Positions 1 to 8,250 of a stretch of DNA of 64,000 bases are shown one piece after another. The stretch's first letter is position 1, and each line of letters opens with the position of its first letter. The DNA lies in the IMG/VR virus record IMGVR_UViG_3300032236_001613, positions 124,001 to 188,000 of that record; one strand, given 5' to 3'. The translations under genes were made by a program, and so were the position numbers. This DNA comes from a virus. The notes under the pieces were generated by a model. That model was not told the origin of the DNA. It worked only from the letters and a program-made list of their open reading frames with translations, and did not search any database.

Positions 1-1050
1 TCATGCTGGAGTATGGTTGATCAAATTCCATTAATCAGTCAGCCTTATCCTCCAGAAGTTATTGAATCTAGAGATTATAAAAACTATCATTTTAATTGGA
101 AGATTCCGTATACTCATTTGAGAACAATGAAAGCCAAACTATTGTTAGAAGTTCCTAACGAGGCTTTCCAAGATAATCAAGGCAATTGGTTTAAAGCCGG
201 CGGAGATAACTCTACGTTCTATAACGCATTGTATAATTGTGATCCTGATCGGATTTATGTGGTTCCTGATATTGTTTATAACTACAACGATGCAAGTCCT
301 ATTAACGATTATAAGGTTAATAGAGAAGAGCAAGATCGAGCTATTTCGGTTATTTTTGGAAATAATGATCCTATTGATCGTGCACCAAAAAAACCCGAAA
401 CAGTTAGCCAACCAATTGCATTATCAGCTCCTGCTGTAAATATCGGCCCGGCTAAACGTATTTTAATAGCTATTCCAACTAACAGAAATATTGAAGCTCA
501 GACTTTTAAAAGTATATACGATTTAATTATACCCGACGGATACGTTGCTGAGTTTCAGTATTTCTGGGGATATCAAGTAGATCAAGTACGTAATCTAATT
601 GCACACTGGACGATACACAATGGATACGATTACTTGTTTGCTGTTGATAGCGATATTTCGTTTGCACCAGACACATTAGTAAAACTATTATCGCATAATC
701 GAGATATTGTTTCAGGTATATATATTCAACGCATTCCAGGAACACATATTATTGAAATTATGCGTAAAAATCCGCATGGTGGTGTTAGCCATGTTGATTG
801 GAATACTATTAAAGGGCAAGGCTTAGTACCAATTGACGGATGTGGATTTGGTTGCGTACTAGTTAAATCTGAAGTGTTTAAAGCTATACCATATCCTCAC
901 TTCCTATATCATAGTGCAATTGATCATAAAAATACTTTAAGTGAAGATGTTCATTTCTGTAATCAAGCTAGAGATAGAGGATTTACACTTTGGGCAGATA
1001 CTAGTGTAATTTGCGATCACACTGGATCTTGGACATTTAAGGTAAACTAA
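1..1050 (+). CDS. Glycosyltransferase, two-domain, 5' end outside window
   Basis: The reading frame is open to the first base, so the gene probably starts upstream; the first ATG in view is at 13. From that ATG, residues 1-115 resemble the C-terminal part of a phage family-2 glycosyltransferase (segments HLRTMK, GGDNSTFYN, YNYND.SP.NDYKVN). A proline-rich linker follows, and residues 147-345 form a second GT-A-like domain with strand ILIAIPT, a DSD metal/nucleotide motif at 212-214, a glycine/cysteine-rich GCGFGC segment near 277 and SEDVHF near 316. It likely transfers a sugar to phage DNA, a virion protein or a host surface glycan; the acceptor cannot be told. It leads directly into another glycosyltransferase-like gene 2 nt downstream. 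Confidence 0.75.
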   Translation, partial: SCWSMVDQIPLISQPYPPEVIESRDYKNYHFNWKIPYTHLRTMKAKLLLEVPNEAFQDNQGNWFKAGGDNSTFYNALYNCDPDRIYVVPDIVYNYNDASPINDYKVNREEQDRAISVIFGNNDPIDRAPKKPETVSQPIALSAPAVNIGPAKRILIAIPTNRNIEAQTFKSIYDLIIPDGYVAEFQYFWGYQVDQVRNLIAHWTIHNGYDYLFAVDSDISFAPDTLVKLLSHNRDIVSGIYIQRIPGTHIIEIMRKNPHGGVSHVDWNTIKGQGLVPIDGCGFGCVLVKSEVFKAIPYPHFLYHSAIDHKNTLSEDVHFCNQARDRGFTLWADTSVICDHTGSWTFKVN

Positions 1051-1052
1051 TA

Positions 1053-1763
1053 ATGAAAATAGCTATTTTGGTTAGTGGTCAGCCAAGATTCCACAAAATG
1101 TCTTTCTACGATCACCTTACAAAGTTTAAAGGCTATAGTCAAGTTGATTGGTTTTTTTACATTTGGAAAAATAACGAAAACATCAAAAACATTCCGCCTG
1201 AATGGATCAATATTTCCGATGTTAATTGGGCTGTTGAAAAAATTAAAAAAAATCTACCTGTTAGCCATATACTTTCACGTTTTCATTTAGGAATGTATAA
1301 TATTCACGAATATCATACGTTGCCGTCAATTGGCTCAATAAATGCTATTAATTTACAATTTTATAGTTTAAAACAAGCCGATTTACTCCGTCAAGAAACA
1401 GAACAAACGTGGGGAAATTACGATTTAGTTGTTAGAACTAGGCTAGACAGAGAAATTACAAAAGAGATTAATCTAATAGAATTAAAAAACAAATTAGATT
1501 ATAACCCAAATCTCGTTTTCACACCAAATAATTACAAACATTATTATAATGAATATGGTATGTGTGACGCTTTTGCTATAACTTCTTCTAAAAATATGTC
1601 AATCTATAGTGATTTAATTAATTTTATTCCATCTTACTATCAGCAAGGGCTATATCCTCATCCTGAATCTTTGTTAAATTATCATTTAATAAAAAACTCT
1701 TTAGAATTAGACGAAACTTTGGAAATTAACCAATCATATAGCTACGAGTATGTAGACTGGTAA
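1053..1763 (+). CDS. Glycosyltransferase-like protein (VSGQPR type)
   Basis: This 236-residue protein starts MKIAILVSGQPRFHK, a signature of small phage and bacterial glycosyltransferase-like (WavE-like) proteins. Near residue 127 the segment VRTRLDRE resembles the metal/donor-binding R.D motif of that group; the minus-strand protein at 32354-33238 has a comparable LTRTDFNF. The ATG lies two bases after the previous stop, so translation is probably coupled. Family placement rests on short motifs only; donor and acceptor are unknown. Confidence 0.55.
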   Translation: MKIAILVSGQPRFHKMSFYDHLTKFKGYSQVDWFFYIWKNNENIKNIPPEWINISDVNWAVEKIKKNLPVSHILSRFHLGMYNIHEYHTLPSIGSINAINLQFYSLKQADLLRQETEQTWGNYDLVVRTRLDREITKEINLIELKNKLDYNPNLVFTPNNYKHYYNEYGMCDAFAITSSKNMSIYSDLINFIPSYYQQGLYPHPESLLNYHLIKNSLELDETLEINQSYSYEYVDW

Positions 1764-1766
1764 TCA

Positions 1767-1774
1767 TATAAATA
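1767..1774 (+). promoter_or_regulatory. T4-type late promoter box, leaderless arrangement
   Basis: Exact TATAAATA. The expected start of transcription, about 6 nt past the box, falls on or beside the ATG at 1779, so the transcript would have almost no leader. Confidence 0.6.
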
Positions 1775-1778
1775 CAGG

Positions 1779-3059
1779 ATGTTACTACGTGAATTATTTG
1801 AAGACTCAAAAAACCCCGATTTAATAGAAATTTTTCGAAAATTTTTTCCTTTAGCTATGAAAGAAATTGGGCTAAAGGATTTACCCAAAATTGAATTAGT
1901 TGACCGTGTTCAAGACAGAGTTCAACCAACGTTTGGTAAATTTGTTAATAATACCAATACAATATATTTAGGAATTCTAAATCGTCATCCTTTAGATATA
2001 TTACGTACACTAGCACACGAGCTAGTACATTATAAACAAAATACAGAACATCGATTAGATGCTACTAGCGGGCATACTGGAAGCCCTGCTGAGAACGAAG
2101 CACACGAAATTGCCGGCATTGTAATGCGTCATTTTAATAAAATGCATCCAGAATATTTTGATGATCTTCCGGTAATGACCGAAGGATGGCAAGACGATCT
2201 TAAGAAAAGATCGAGACAAGTAGGGTTAGGCTTAACTGCCGCTGCAGGATTCATAGGCGGATTGAAATCTCATGATTATTTCTATCCTCCTTATCAATAT
2301 ACACAGCAGCAAGCTCAAGACACACAGGACGAACCATTGATCCCTTCTGATGATAATGATGATTATTACCAAGGTCCGACTAGCGTTGATAAGAATCAAG
2401 GACCTGAACTCGAAATACCAAAATTATCAAACGCAGAAATTCCAGCAGTAAAAGAACCTGAAATACAAGCTCCATTAAATCAATCATACTTGAAGAAGTA
2501 TGTTCAAGCTCAAAAAATGGTAAAACTTCCTAACGCTTTAGAAAATGATCTTAAAAACGATGCTATGAAGCAAGGAATAGTAGGGTTAGAATTGGATCAA
2601 TTTTTAGGACAGTGGGCGCACGAAAGTGGTAACTTTACACAGTTTGACGAAATGTATAGAAATGGCGAAGCTTTTAAGAGTAAAAAATGGTTCATTGATC
2701 ATTACTGGAAAAACGACAGAATAAGACATGCATTAGGTAATAAACATCCTAATGATGCTTGGATGTATAGAGGAAGAGGCTTTTGCCAACTTACAGGAAG
2801 AGGCAACTACGAACAAGCCGGAAAAGCATTAGGTATTGACCTAACTAATAAACCTAATTTAGCAGCTAGTCCTAAGTATATGGGTGCTATTGCTATTTGG
2901 TATTGGAAAAATCGTGTAGCAACTAAAGTTGATGCAGAACATATGGGCGATACTACCGCAGTAACTAGAGCAATAAATCACGGCGAAAGTAAAGAAAATA
3001 TACAAAAAAGACATACCTGGGTACAATGGTTTAGAAAAATGTTTGGACGCGGTGCTTAA
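1779..3059 (+). CDS. Zincin-like domain fused to GH19 chitinase/endolysin
   Basis: A 426-residue two-domain protein. Residues about 1-130 look like a small zinc-metalloprotease fold, with HELVH near residue 82 and a downstream ENEAHE that could give the third zinc ligand. A hydrophobic stretch (GLGLTAAAGFIGG, near 150) and an acidic Pro/Gln-rich linker follow. Residues about 265-426 match glycoside hydrolase family 19: AHESGNF with the catalytic Glu, a second acidic site in DEMYRNGEAF, and RGRGFCQLTGRGNYEQ. GH19 enzymes cut chitin or peptidoglycan glycan; in a phage this domain most likely serves lysis or entry. The ATG is 4 nt after a late-promoter box and no Shine-Dalgarno sequence is visible, so a leaderless late mRNA is likely. 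The hydrophobic segment could be a signal-arrest or anchor. Confidence 0.82.
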   Translation: MLLRELFEDSKNPDLIEIFRKFFPLAMKEIGLKDLPKIELVDRVQDRVQPTFGKFVNNTNTIYLGILNRHPLDILRTLAHELVHYKQNTEHRLDATSGHTGSPAENEAHEIAGIVMRHFNKMHPEYFDDLPVMTEGWQDDLKKRSRQVGLGLTAAAGFIGGLKSHDYFYPPYQYTQQQAQDTQDEPLIPSDDNDDYYQGPTSVDKNQGPELEIPKLSNAEIPAVKEPEIQAPLNQSYLKKYVQAQKMVKLPNALENDLKNDAMKQGIVGLELDQFLGQWAHESGNFTQFDEMYRNGEAFKSKKWFIDHYWKNDRIRHALGNKHPNDAWMYRGRGFCQLTGRGNYEQAGKALGIDLTNKPNLAASPKYMGAIAIWYWKNRVATKVDAEHMGDTTAVTRAINHGESKENIQKRHTWVQWFRKMFGRGA

Positions 3060-3078
3060 ACATATCGGAGGCTAACGT

Positions 3079-5268
3079 ATGAGCCACGATTCTGTTCTCA
3101 GCATTGACAATTTTGAACAGCTCTTAAACGAGGATAATTTCTCTAATCTATTATCATCTTTATCTGGAAAAGATAATTTAGAAGCTTCCTTACAAAAATT
3201 ATCCGAACAAAAAAGAAAAGTTGAAATAAAAAAAACAGTTACTATTTCGGTTCCTGTAACAAAAGTAGCTGTTGTTAAGAAAACTAAATCACGAGTATTA
3301 AGAAAAGAGATTACAATTCTTTTAGCAACTGCATTATATGCGACTAGTTGTGTTGATGTTAAAGAACCTAGATTAATTAATCAAATAGAATTTAAAAATA
3401 ATACTCAAGAAGTAACAAATAATGCTGTTTCAAAAGATCTGCCTATTATAACTACTACCATAAAAAAAGAAACAGTTAGCAATAAACTTGCTAGATTCTT
3501 TTTAACTGGAAATATTCAAGAACCTAATAAAGAAAAAGTTAATTTAGAAGCCGAAAGTCCTAGTGTTGATGATGATGACGATGATAGAATTAAACAACCT
3601 GTAGTTGTATTTGATACTAGACCTGCTAGTGAATTGTTAGCAGAAGCTAAAGCACTTTTATTAGAAAAATCAGGAAATTATGATCAAGCTATTGCTAATT
3701 TAAAATCTATCATTTCAACACAACCTGCAGAATCTGCAAAAGAATCTCACGAAATGTTAGGTTATGCTTATGAAAAATCAAAAAACTTTAACAAAGCTAT
3801 GAAAGAATATCAACGTTATCTAGCAATCTATACTGAAGATAACGAAGATAGAACTCGTGTAAGACAACGTTTAATGAGTTTAGAAATTTTGGAACCTGCA
3901 GGATTTTCAATAGGAAAAATCGATAAAACAAAAGCACCGCATCAGGGAGATAGTTTTGAACTTAACGGAAATACATCTGATTATCTATATGTAACAAAAA
4001 ATAATAATGTAGGTGTTGGCCAAAAATCACAACAGATCAATTTAATATCGGGTGTACAAGCTTCTTTAAAAGAAACACACAACGAATATGAGTTATCTGC
4101 CCGTGTACGTTTTTCTCAGGTGAAAGATTTTAGTGAGTCTGCTGGCAACAGAACTAATTTGTCAAATGCTTACGTAGATTTTGCTAATACATTTAAAGGT
4201 TATAACATAAGAGCAGGCAGACAAAACAGTGTAGCCGGGTCAGTAGGAAGATTTGACGGTGTTTCGGGAGGCCTCAAAGTTTCAGATGATTTAAAAATAT
4301 CAGTTGCAGTTGGTAATCCAGTATTAGGCTCTAATTCAAAATCAAAAAGAGTTTTTGAAGGAATGGAAGTTGATTGGAGAATTAATAATGATTGGGGTAC
4401 TGGACTATATGTTAATCGAGGAGTAGCAGATGGGTTACTAGAAAGAATGGCTATAGGCGGTAGTCTAGATTATAGAACAAACCAAACTAGTCTATTATTA
4501 AGATCTGAATATGACACTGTTTATCATAGCTTAAACTTGATTTCTTTTCAAAGCAATTACTATGCAAAAAACTTTGATGCTTTTGCTATTTTTGAAAGAC
4601 GACGTACTCCGATGCCATATGGAGACGTTGCACTTACTTTAGGCGAATACTCTTTAGATCGACAGTATTATAATTCTATCGGTGATCTATTATTAAAATC
4701 AGGGCTAACATCTAATGAAATTTACAATTATATTTCACAATCTACTCCTATTGCTACATCAGCAGTTGTTGGGGTAAGAAAAAAGATTTCTAAAAATTGG
4801 GAAGTAACTGCAGATGCACAGTCAACTAATTTATCTACAATACCAGGTTTTAATTTAAATCCTAATTTTGAACCTATTCCTATACAAGTAGGAGATAAAC
4901 AAAATTATTCATTAACTGCTCATTTAAAAGGAGAAAATATACTATTACCTAATAATAGTATAGAATTTGCTGCCAATGATTCTACCGGTGGTAGGAAATC
5001 TTCATATATTACTTTTGCAGATAATTTTAAATTTGGTGATAAAAATAGAAATAGTATTTCGACTGTATTAAGAATCGATACTGTCAACGAAGATTATGGA
5101 AAAATAGATACATTATCTGCTATTTTAAGAGGGTTTTATTCTATTACCGACCATACAGTTTTAGAAGGACAATATTCACAATCGTTGACAAAGACTAGAT
5201 CATCCTTATATAATAATCCTACTGATAAAAATCAAAATTTTTATATCGGTTTTAGACATGATTTTTAA
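3079..5268 (+). CDS. TPR protein with C-terminal outer-membrane beta-barrel
   Basis: A 729-residue protein behind a clear GGAGG ribosome-binding site. Residues 1-70 are charged. A basic-hydrophobic segment at 70-90 ends in ATSC with Cys91, like a lipoprotein or signal sequence set unusually far inside. An acidic linker (DDDDDD) precedes two TPR-like helical repeats at about 186-265 (NYDQAIANLK, NFNKAMKEYQRYL). From about 275 to the end the chain alternates polar and aromatic residues and finishes in FRHDF; a terminal Phe is typical of BAM-inserted outer-membrane barrels. The layout recalls BcsC/PgaA-type exporters. The next gene, a c-type cytochrome, overlaps its end by 11 nt, so the pair is probably co-translated; an outer-membrane porin-cytochrome complex is a reasonable inference. 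Confidence 0.7.
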   Translation: MSHDSVLSIDNFEQLLNEDNFSNLLSSLSGKDNLEASLQKLSEQKRKVEIKKTVTISVPVTKVAVVKKTKSRVLRKEITILLATALYATSCVDVKEPRLINQIEFKNNTQEVTNNAVSKDLPIITTTIKKETVSNKLARFFLTGNIQEPNKEKVNLEAESPSVDDDDDDRIKQPVVVFDTRPASELLAEAKALLLEKSGNYDQAIANLKSIISTQPAESAKESHEMLGYAYEKSKNFNKAMKEYQRYLAIYTEDNEDRTRVRQRLMSLEILEPAGFSIGKIDKTKAPHQGDSFELNGNTSDYLYVTKNNNVGVGQKSQQINLISGVQASLKETHNEYELSARVRFSQVKDFSESAGNRTNLSNAYVDFANTFKGYNIRAGRQNSVAGSVGRFDGVSGGLKVSDDLKISVAVGNPVLGSNSKSKRVFEGMEVDWRINNDWGTGLYVNRGVADGLLERMAIGGSLDYRTNQTSLLLRSEYDTVYHSLNLISFQSNYYAKNFDAFAIFERRRTPMPYGDVALTLGEYSLDRQYYNSIGDLLLKSGLTSNEIYNYISQSTPIATSAVVGVRKKISKNWEVTADAQSTNLSTIPGFNLNPNFEPIPIQVGDKQNYSLTAHLKGENILLPNNSIEFAANDSTGGRKSSYITFADNFKFGDKNRNSISTVLRIDTVNEDYGKIDTLSAILRGFYSITDHTVLEGQYSQSLTKTRSSLYNNPTDKNQNFYIGFRHDF

Positions 5269-5788
5269 AACATTAGCAGTATTACTACTTTTATTAATTT
5301 TTCCAAAAGCATTAGGAGCCGAATGCACTGCCTATGAAAAATTGCATCCTCGTTGGCCGTTAACTGGTGCGCATTTAAGTACCGGTAAGTGTACTAGTTG
5401 TGGTATGTGTCATATACCCGAAGGTTCGGCAGTTTGGATAGGCACACCTAGAACATGTATTGCCTGTCATAATGGCGACCCTAGCCGTATGACAATAGGT
5501 CGTAGTGCTAGACATCTGCCTACATTATTATTAGATTGTGCAGGATGCCATAATACCATGGCATTTACAAATAAAACAGGTATAACACAGTTAATGATAC
5601 ACACTACAGGCTACCCTACTGTTATGTGTAAAGGGTGCCATAATGGCATGTATACCAGCTATGGCGCACAAGGAATGTCAAACGATCATCCTAAAACGGT
5701 GACTAGGAATGGTGTAAAAATAATAGTAGCTGCTGTTGACTGTAATTATAGTGGTTGCCATAATCCTAACAGTAACTCCTTCAATTAA
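5258..5788 (+). CDS. Multihaem c-type cytochrome, 4-5 haem sites
   Basis: A 176-residue exported protein. The N-terminus MIFKTLAVLLLLLIF..ALGA is a good Sec signal peptide. The mature part has four CXXCH haem-attachment motifs (CGMCH, CIACH, CAGCH, CKGCH) and one CX4CH (CNYSGCH). Haem attachment would rely on the host periplasmic cytochrome c maturation system. The ATG is inside the end of the preceding beta-barrel gene. A related protein with seven motifs follows, and both share the mature start EC-T-YE..HP..PLTG.HLSTGKC. It probably carries electrons in the periplasm or outer membrane; partner and substrate are unknown. Confidence 0.85.
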   Translation: MIFKTLAVLLLLLIFPKALGAECTAYEKLHPRWPLTGAHLSTGKCTSCGMCHIPEGSAVWIGTPRTCIACHNGDPSRMTIGRSARHLPTLLLDCAGCHNTMAFTNKTGITQLMIHTTGYPTVMCKGCHNGMYTSYGAQGMSNDHPKTVTRNGVKIIVAAVDCNYSGCHNPNSNSFN

Positions 5789-5802
5789 GAAAGCAGTTTT
5801 TT

Positions 5803-5810
5803 GCTAAATA
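5803..5810 (+). promoter_or_regulatory. Late promoter box variant
   Basis: GCTAAATA, 29 nt before the GTG start at 5840. Fits the T4-type late box seen across the window but is a weaker match. Confidence 0.4.
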
Positions 5811-5839
5811 GCAGTAGAAACCGCAAGGAGTTTTCTACC

Positions 5840-6649
5840 GTGCAAAAACTAAAAACACTTTTATCGTCTATGGCTATAACGATAGCATTAGCATTATCAT
5901 ATATTGCTGTTCCTGCTACAGTTGCAGCAGGTTCAATGATAATGTTTACTGATACCGCAGATGCTGCTGAATGTACGTTATATGAAACAATTCACCCAAA
6001 TTTTCCATTAACCGGTTCGCACTTGTCAACTGGTAAATGCAGCACTTGTGCTAGCTGTCACGCAGGTGGCATTTATTTAGGCACACCAAAAATCTGTGCT
6101 ACTTGCCATAACGGTAGCCCAACAGGACAAATTTCTGCACAAACTATCGGTCGTTCAGCAAAACATATTCCGATTAATACAACTAACTGCGATTCTTGCC
6201 ATAATACAACGTCATTTACTGCTTCATGGGCTATGAATCATGCTAGTGTAAGTGGGCAAAGATGCGATAGTTGCCATAATGGATCATTTACTGCATATGG
6301 TGCTATGGGTAAACCTAATGATCACATTCCAACGACAGCTGATTGCGGTACTTGCCATGTTACTAAAGATTCAAGCACACACAGTAACGATGCATGGAGT
6401 ATGTCACTTGCTGATATTCACAGAGGTATAACAACCGGTTGTGTTAGCTGTCATGATGGCGCTCACCACCCAGCTCTAGGTAAAATTGATTATGCTCCAG
6501 GGCATCCACAAACAAGCGATGCTTGCGAAACTTGCCACAGTATTAATAACACATTTAAGTGCGCATCATTAATTGAAGATAAAATGCTTCAACGAATGAT
6601 GAAGCAGAGTTTGGCATCTCTTATTGGAATACGTCTTAAATCAATCTAA
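5840..6649 (+). CDS. Multihaem c-type cytochrome, 7 haem sites
   Basis: The GTG at 5840 is chosen because AAGGAG lies 9 nt upstream and translation from it gives a clean signal peptide (hydrophobic core SMAITIALALSYIAV, cleavage probably near TADAAE); an in-frame TTG at 5801 has no such site. The 269-residue product has seven CXXCH motifs (CASCH, CATCH, CDSCH twice, CGTCH, CVSCH, CETCH). Segments such as CATCHNG and HIPT..DC.TCH resemble repeat-rich cytochromes common in betaproteobacteria. The last ~30 residues (after TFKC) are unlike the haem-bearing part, so a recent truncation or replaced tail is possible. A strong terminator follows. With the 5258 gene it forms a paralogous cytochrome pair next to an outer-membrane barrel. 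Confidence 0.85.
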   Translation: MQKLKTLLSSMAITIALALSYIAVPATVAAGSMIMFTDTADAAECTLYETIHPNFPLTGSHLSTGKCSTCASCHAGGIYLGTPKICATCHNGSPTGQISAQTIGRSAKHIPINTTNCDSCHNTTSFTASWAMNHASVSGQRCDSCHNGSFTAYGAMGKPNDHIPTTADCGTCHVTKDSSTHSNDAWSMSLADIHRGITTGCVSCHDGAHHPALGKIDYAPGHPQTSDACETCHSINNTFKCASLIEDKMLQRMMKQSLASLIGIRLKSI

Positions 6650-6665
6650 AGTTTAAGGACAAAAT

Positions 6666-6689
6666 AAAACGCCCCGAACGGGGCGTTTT
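6666..6689. terminator. Bidirectional rho-independent terminator
   Basis: Perfect 10-bp stem AAAACGCCCC/GGGGCGTTTT with GAAC loop. The A and T runs at either side let it work for the plus-strand cytochrome gene and for the minus-strand gene at 6733-7008. Confidence 0.9.
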
Positions 6690-6732
6690 ACTATCACGAA
6701 GTAATTTATTTTTATTGTAGGCTATGCCACTT

Positions 6733-7008
6733 TTACTTCTTTGATACGCCAGCGTTAACAAACGCATACATCTTTTCAGCAGTGGCTAACACTTGATCTA
6801 AGCCAGGAAATTCCGGCATAGCAACAGTAGATACTAACTGGCCAGTTTTCTCATCGACGTGAGAACTCATTTCCCAACCAGCAAACTTAGCACTGTATTC
6901 GGCTTCGACTAAATCCTTGGCCATGCTAAGGATGTCTGTTCTAATCTCATATCCATTTTTGTTAAACTTAACTTCAGGGGCTTTCGGTGTGTAATCAGTT
7001 AATGACAT
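6733..7008 (-). CDS. Conserved T4-like phage protein, function unknown
   Basis: A 91-residue soluble protein starting MSLTDYTPKAPEVKFNKNGY, behind a strong AGAAGGAG site. Proteins with this opening (xxYxPKAPEVKFNxNGYEIR) are, from memory, widespread small proteins of T4-like cyanophages and relatives. No catalytic motif is visible. It is transcribed away from the cytochrome genes and shares their terminator. Confidence 0.7.
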   Translation of the reverse strand: MSLTDYTPKAPEVKFNKNGYEIRTDILSMAKDLVEAEYSAKFAGWEMSSHVDEKTGQLVSTVAMPEFPGLDQVLATAEKMYAFVNAGVSKK

Positions 7009-7056
7009 AATGTTCTCCTTCTGTGTGTATGTTAACTATTATACATAATACTGTAA

Positions 7057-7173
7057 TTAATTACAAGATTTCTTGGCAGGCTGTGTAACCCATTCAACTT
7101 CATCTTCAGTTGCAGGTTGCCAACGATTTATAAAATACCAATTTGCAAAGGCATTAATAGTTGTGTAATACAT
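7057..7173 (-). CDS. Small protein, 38 aa
   Basis: The start at 7173 has a GGAGAG site 6 nt upstream and gives MYYTTINAFANWYFINRWQP..., an aromatic-rich N-terminus with a polar tail ending in AKKSCN. An ATG further upstream (7248) lacks a ribosome-binding site. A late-promoter box lies 27 nt upstream. No family recognised. Confidence 0.55.
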   Translation of the reverse strand: MYYTTINAFANWYFINRWQPATEDEVEWVTQPAKKSCN

Positions 7174-7199
7174 TATATACTCTCCGTTGTGTGTGCCTA

Positions 7200-7207
7200 T
7201 ATTTATT
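7200..7207 (-). promoter_or_regulatory. Late promoter box (AATAAATA)
   Basis: Minus-strand AATAAATA, 27 nt before the start at 7173. Confidence 0.5.
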
Positions 7208-7269
7208 ATATGTTGCACTGCATTAATAATCAATTCAGATCTTATCAAAAGATACTTGCATCCAAAATG

Positions 7270-7277
7270 AATAAATA
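7270..7277 (+). promoter_or_regulatory. Late promoter box (AATAAATA)
   Basis: AATAAATA, 21 nt before the GTG at 7299. The region 7174-7298 is a divergent promoter region with no other gene. Confidence 0.5.
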
Positions 7278-7298
7278 TTCAAAAGAAAGGCTATTATC

Positions 7299-7595
7299 GT
7301 GCAAAGAAAAACAAAAAGCTTGCTAGAAGAACTTAACGATTTTGCTGTTAAAAAAGACCGAGAAGTTATTCTAGAATCAAGAGCTGTGCATATTATTGAT
7401 TCAGCTATTAACTTAATTAAACTTATAAGAGAAACTTTTGATCCTGACGTAGCCTACGAACTCGAAAGGCGTCTTATAAACAGTATTAAAGGTGCAGATT
7501 CTGCTAAATTTATACGTGGAATAAGAAAACTAAGAGACCATAAAGAAACAGCACGTAATCTAAAGATTATCGAAGGTGATTTAAAAGACGAATAA
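7299..7595 (+). CDS. Small helical protein, function unknown
   Basis: 98 residues from a GTG start with GAAAGG upstream. The product is charged and predominantly helical (LLEELNDFAVKKDREVIL, then RRLINSIK), with no membrane segment or cysteine. It lies between divergent late promoters; similar small proteins occur in T4-like phages, but no function is known to me. Confidence 0.6.
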   Translation: MQRKTKSLLEELNDFAVKKDREVILESRAVHIIDSAINLIKLIRETFDPDVAYELERRLINSIKGADSAKFIRGIRKLRDHKETARNLKIIEGDLKDE

Positions 7596-7627
7596 TCTAG
7601 CCATATCAGTTATTTTTTCCATTTAAT

Positions 7628-7661
7628 CATAAATATTTGCACGATAGCCCCAAACAGGGCT
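7628..7661 (+). promoter_or_regulatory. Late promoter box plus 5' leader hairpin
   Basis: CATAAATA at 7628-7635. The expected transcript starts near 7641 and opens with a 5-bp hairpin (AGCCC 7646-7650 / GGGCT 7657-7661). A hairpin at the extreme 5' end commonly protects abundant phage mRNAs from decay. AAGGAG and the ATG at 7685 follow. Confidence 0.55.
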
Positions 7662-7684
7662 GACAGAACATAAGGAGAAATAAT

Positions 7685-8158
7685 ATGTCTGGAGGAATTT
7701 CAAGAGTACATGGTGGTATTAAACCAGGTTCGTTAGCTGGTGTAAGTTTAGCTGATTTCAATGTCACGTTCTGGCTCGGAGACGCTGCTAATCTTGCAAC
7801 AGATTACAACAGTGGTAACGGTAGCGTACCAGACGGTGCCTTAGATAAGGTTTTCCGTACAGCGATCGAAACTGTTGCTACAGTAAGTCGTGTTGGACAG
7901 TTAAAGACTAATGTCATGAACTTCACAATCGAAACATTGGGCACAGACGGTCTAGATGGTAATGGTTCGTTCTTAGGAACAGGACCAACTGATGCAAACT
8001 CTAGCACAACAGCATTAGCATTACAAGGTGCTATTCGTTCACTAGGAGTTTTAAATTACTGGGCTAACTCAGGAACAGCAAGTGCATCATACTTAAGAGT
8101 TGACTGCAGTACTGCTACTATTGCCTCAGGTGTTGCTGCTAACACAACTGGCTTCTAA
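7685..8158 (+). CDS. Probable abundant virion-type protein
   Basis: 157 residues, rich in Gly, Ser, Thr and Ala, low in charge, starting MSGGISRVHGGIKPGSLAGV. It has an isolated expression unit: late promoter, leader hairpin, perfect AAGGAG and a strong terminator directly after the stop, which suggests high late expression. No signal peptide or enzyme motif. From memory similar proteins occur in many T4-like marine and freshwater phages; a structural role is inference from expression signals and composition. Confidence 0.6.
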   Translation: MSGGISRVHGGIKPGSLAGVSLADFNVTFWLGDAANLATDYNSGNGSVPDGALDKVFRTAIETVATVSRVGQLKTNVMNFTIETLGTDGLDGNGSFLGTGPTDANSSTTALALQGAIRSLGVLNYWANSGTASASYLRVDCSTATIASGVAANTTGF

Positions 8159-8183
8159 TTTTTAATTAGAAATTAGATCAAAC

Positions 8184-8213
8184 AAAAAGGCAATCGCAAG
8201 GTTGCCTTTTTTT
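8184..8213 (+). terminator. Rho-independent terminator
   Basis: 10-bp stem AAAAAGGCAA/TTGCCTTTTT with an 8-nt loop and a T-run, 25 nt after the stop of the preceding gene. Confidence 0.88.
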
Positions 8214-8217
8214 ATGG

Positions 8218-8225
8218 CATAAATA
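8218..8225 (+). promoter_or_regulatory. Late promoter box (CATAAATA)
   Basis: CATAAATA immediately after the terminator, 25 nt before the ATG at 8251. Confidence 0.55.
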
Positions 8226-8250
8226 TCTACAACAGTTATGTAGGTATATA

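Noticed and set aside
6500-6649. Frameshift at the 3' end of the seven-haem cytochrome
   Set aside because: The last 30 residues look unlike the rest, but no other frame continues a CXXCH pattern, so a frameshift is not supported.
7117-7326. 69-codon plus-strand frame upstream of 7299
   Set aside because: It crosses divergent late promoters and the small minus-strand gene; no ribosome-binding site.
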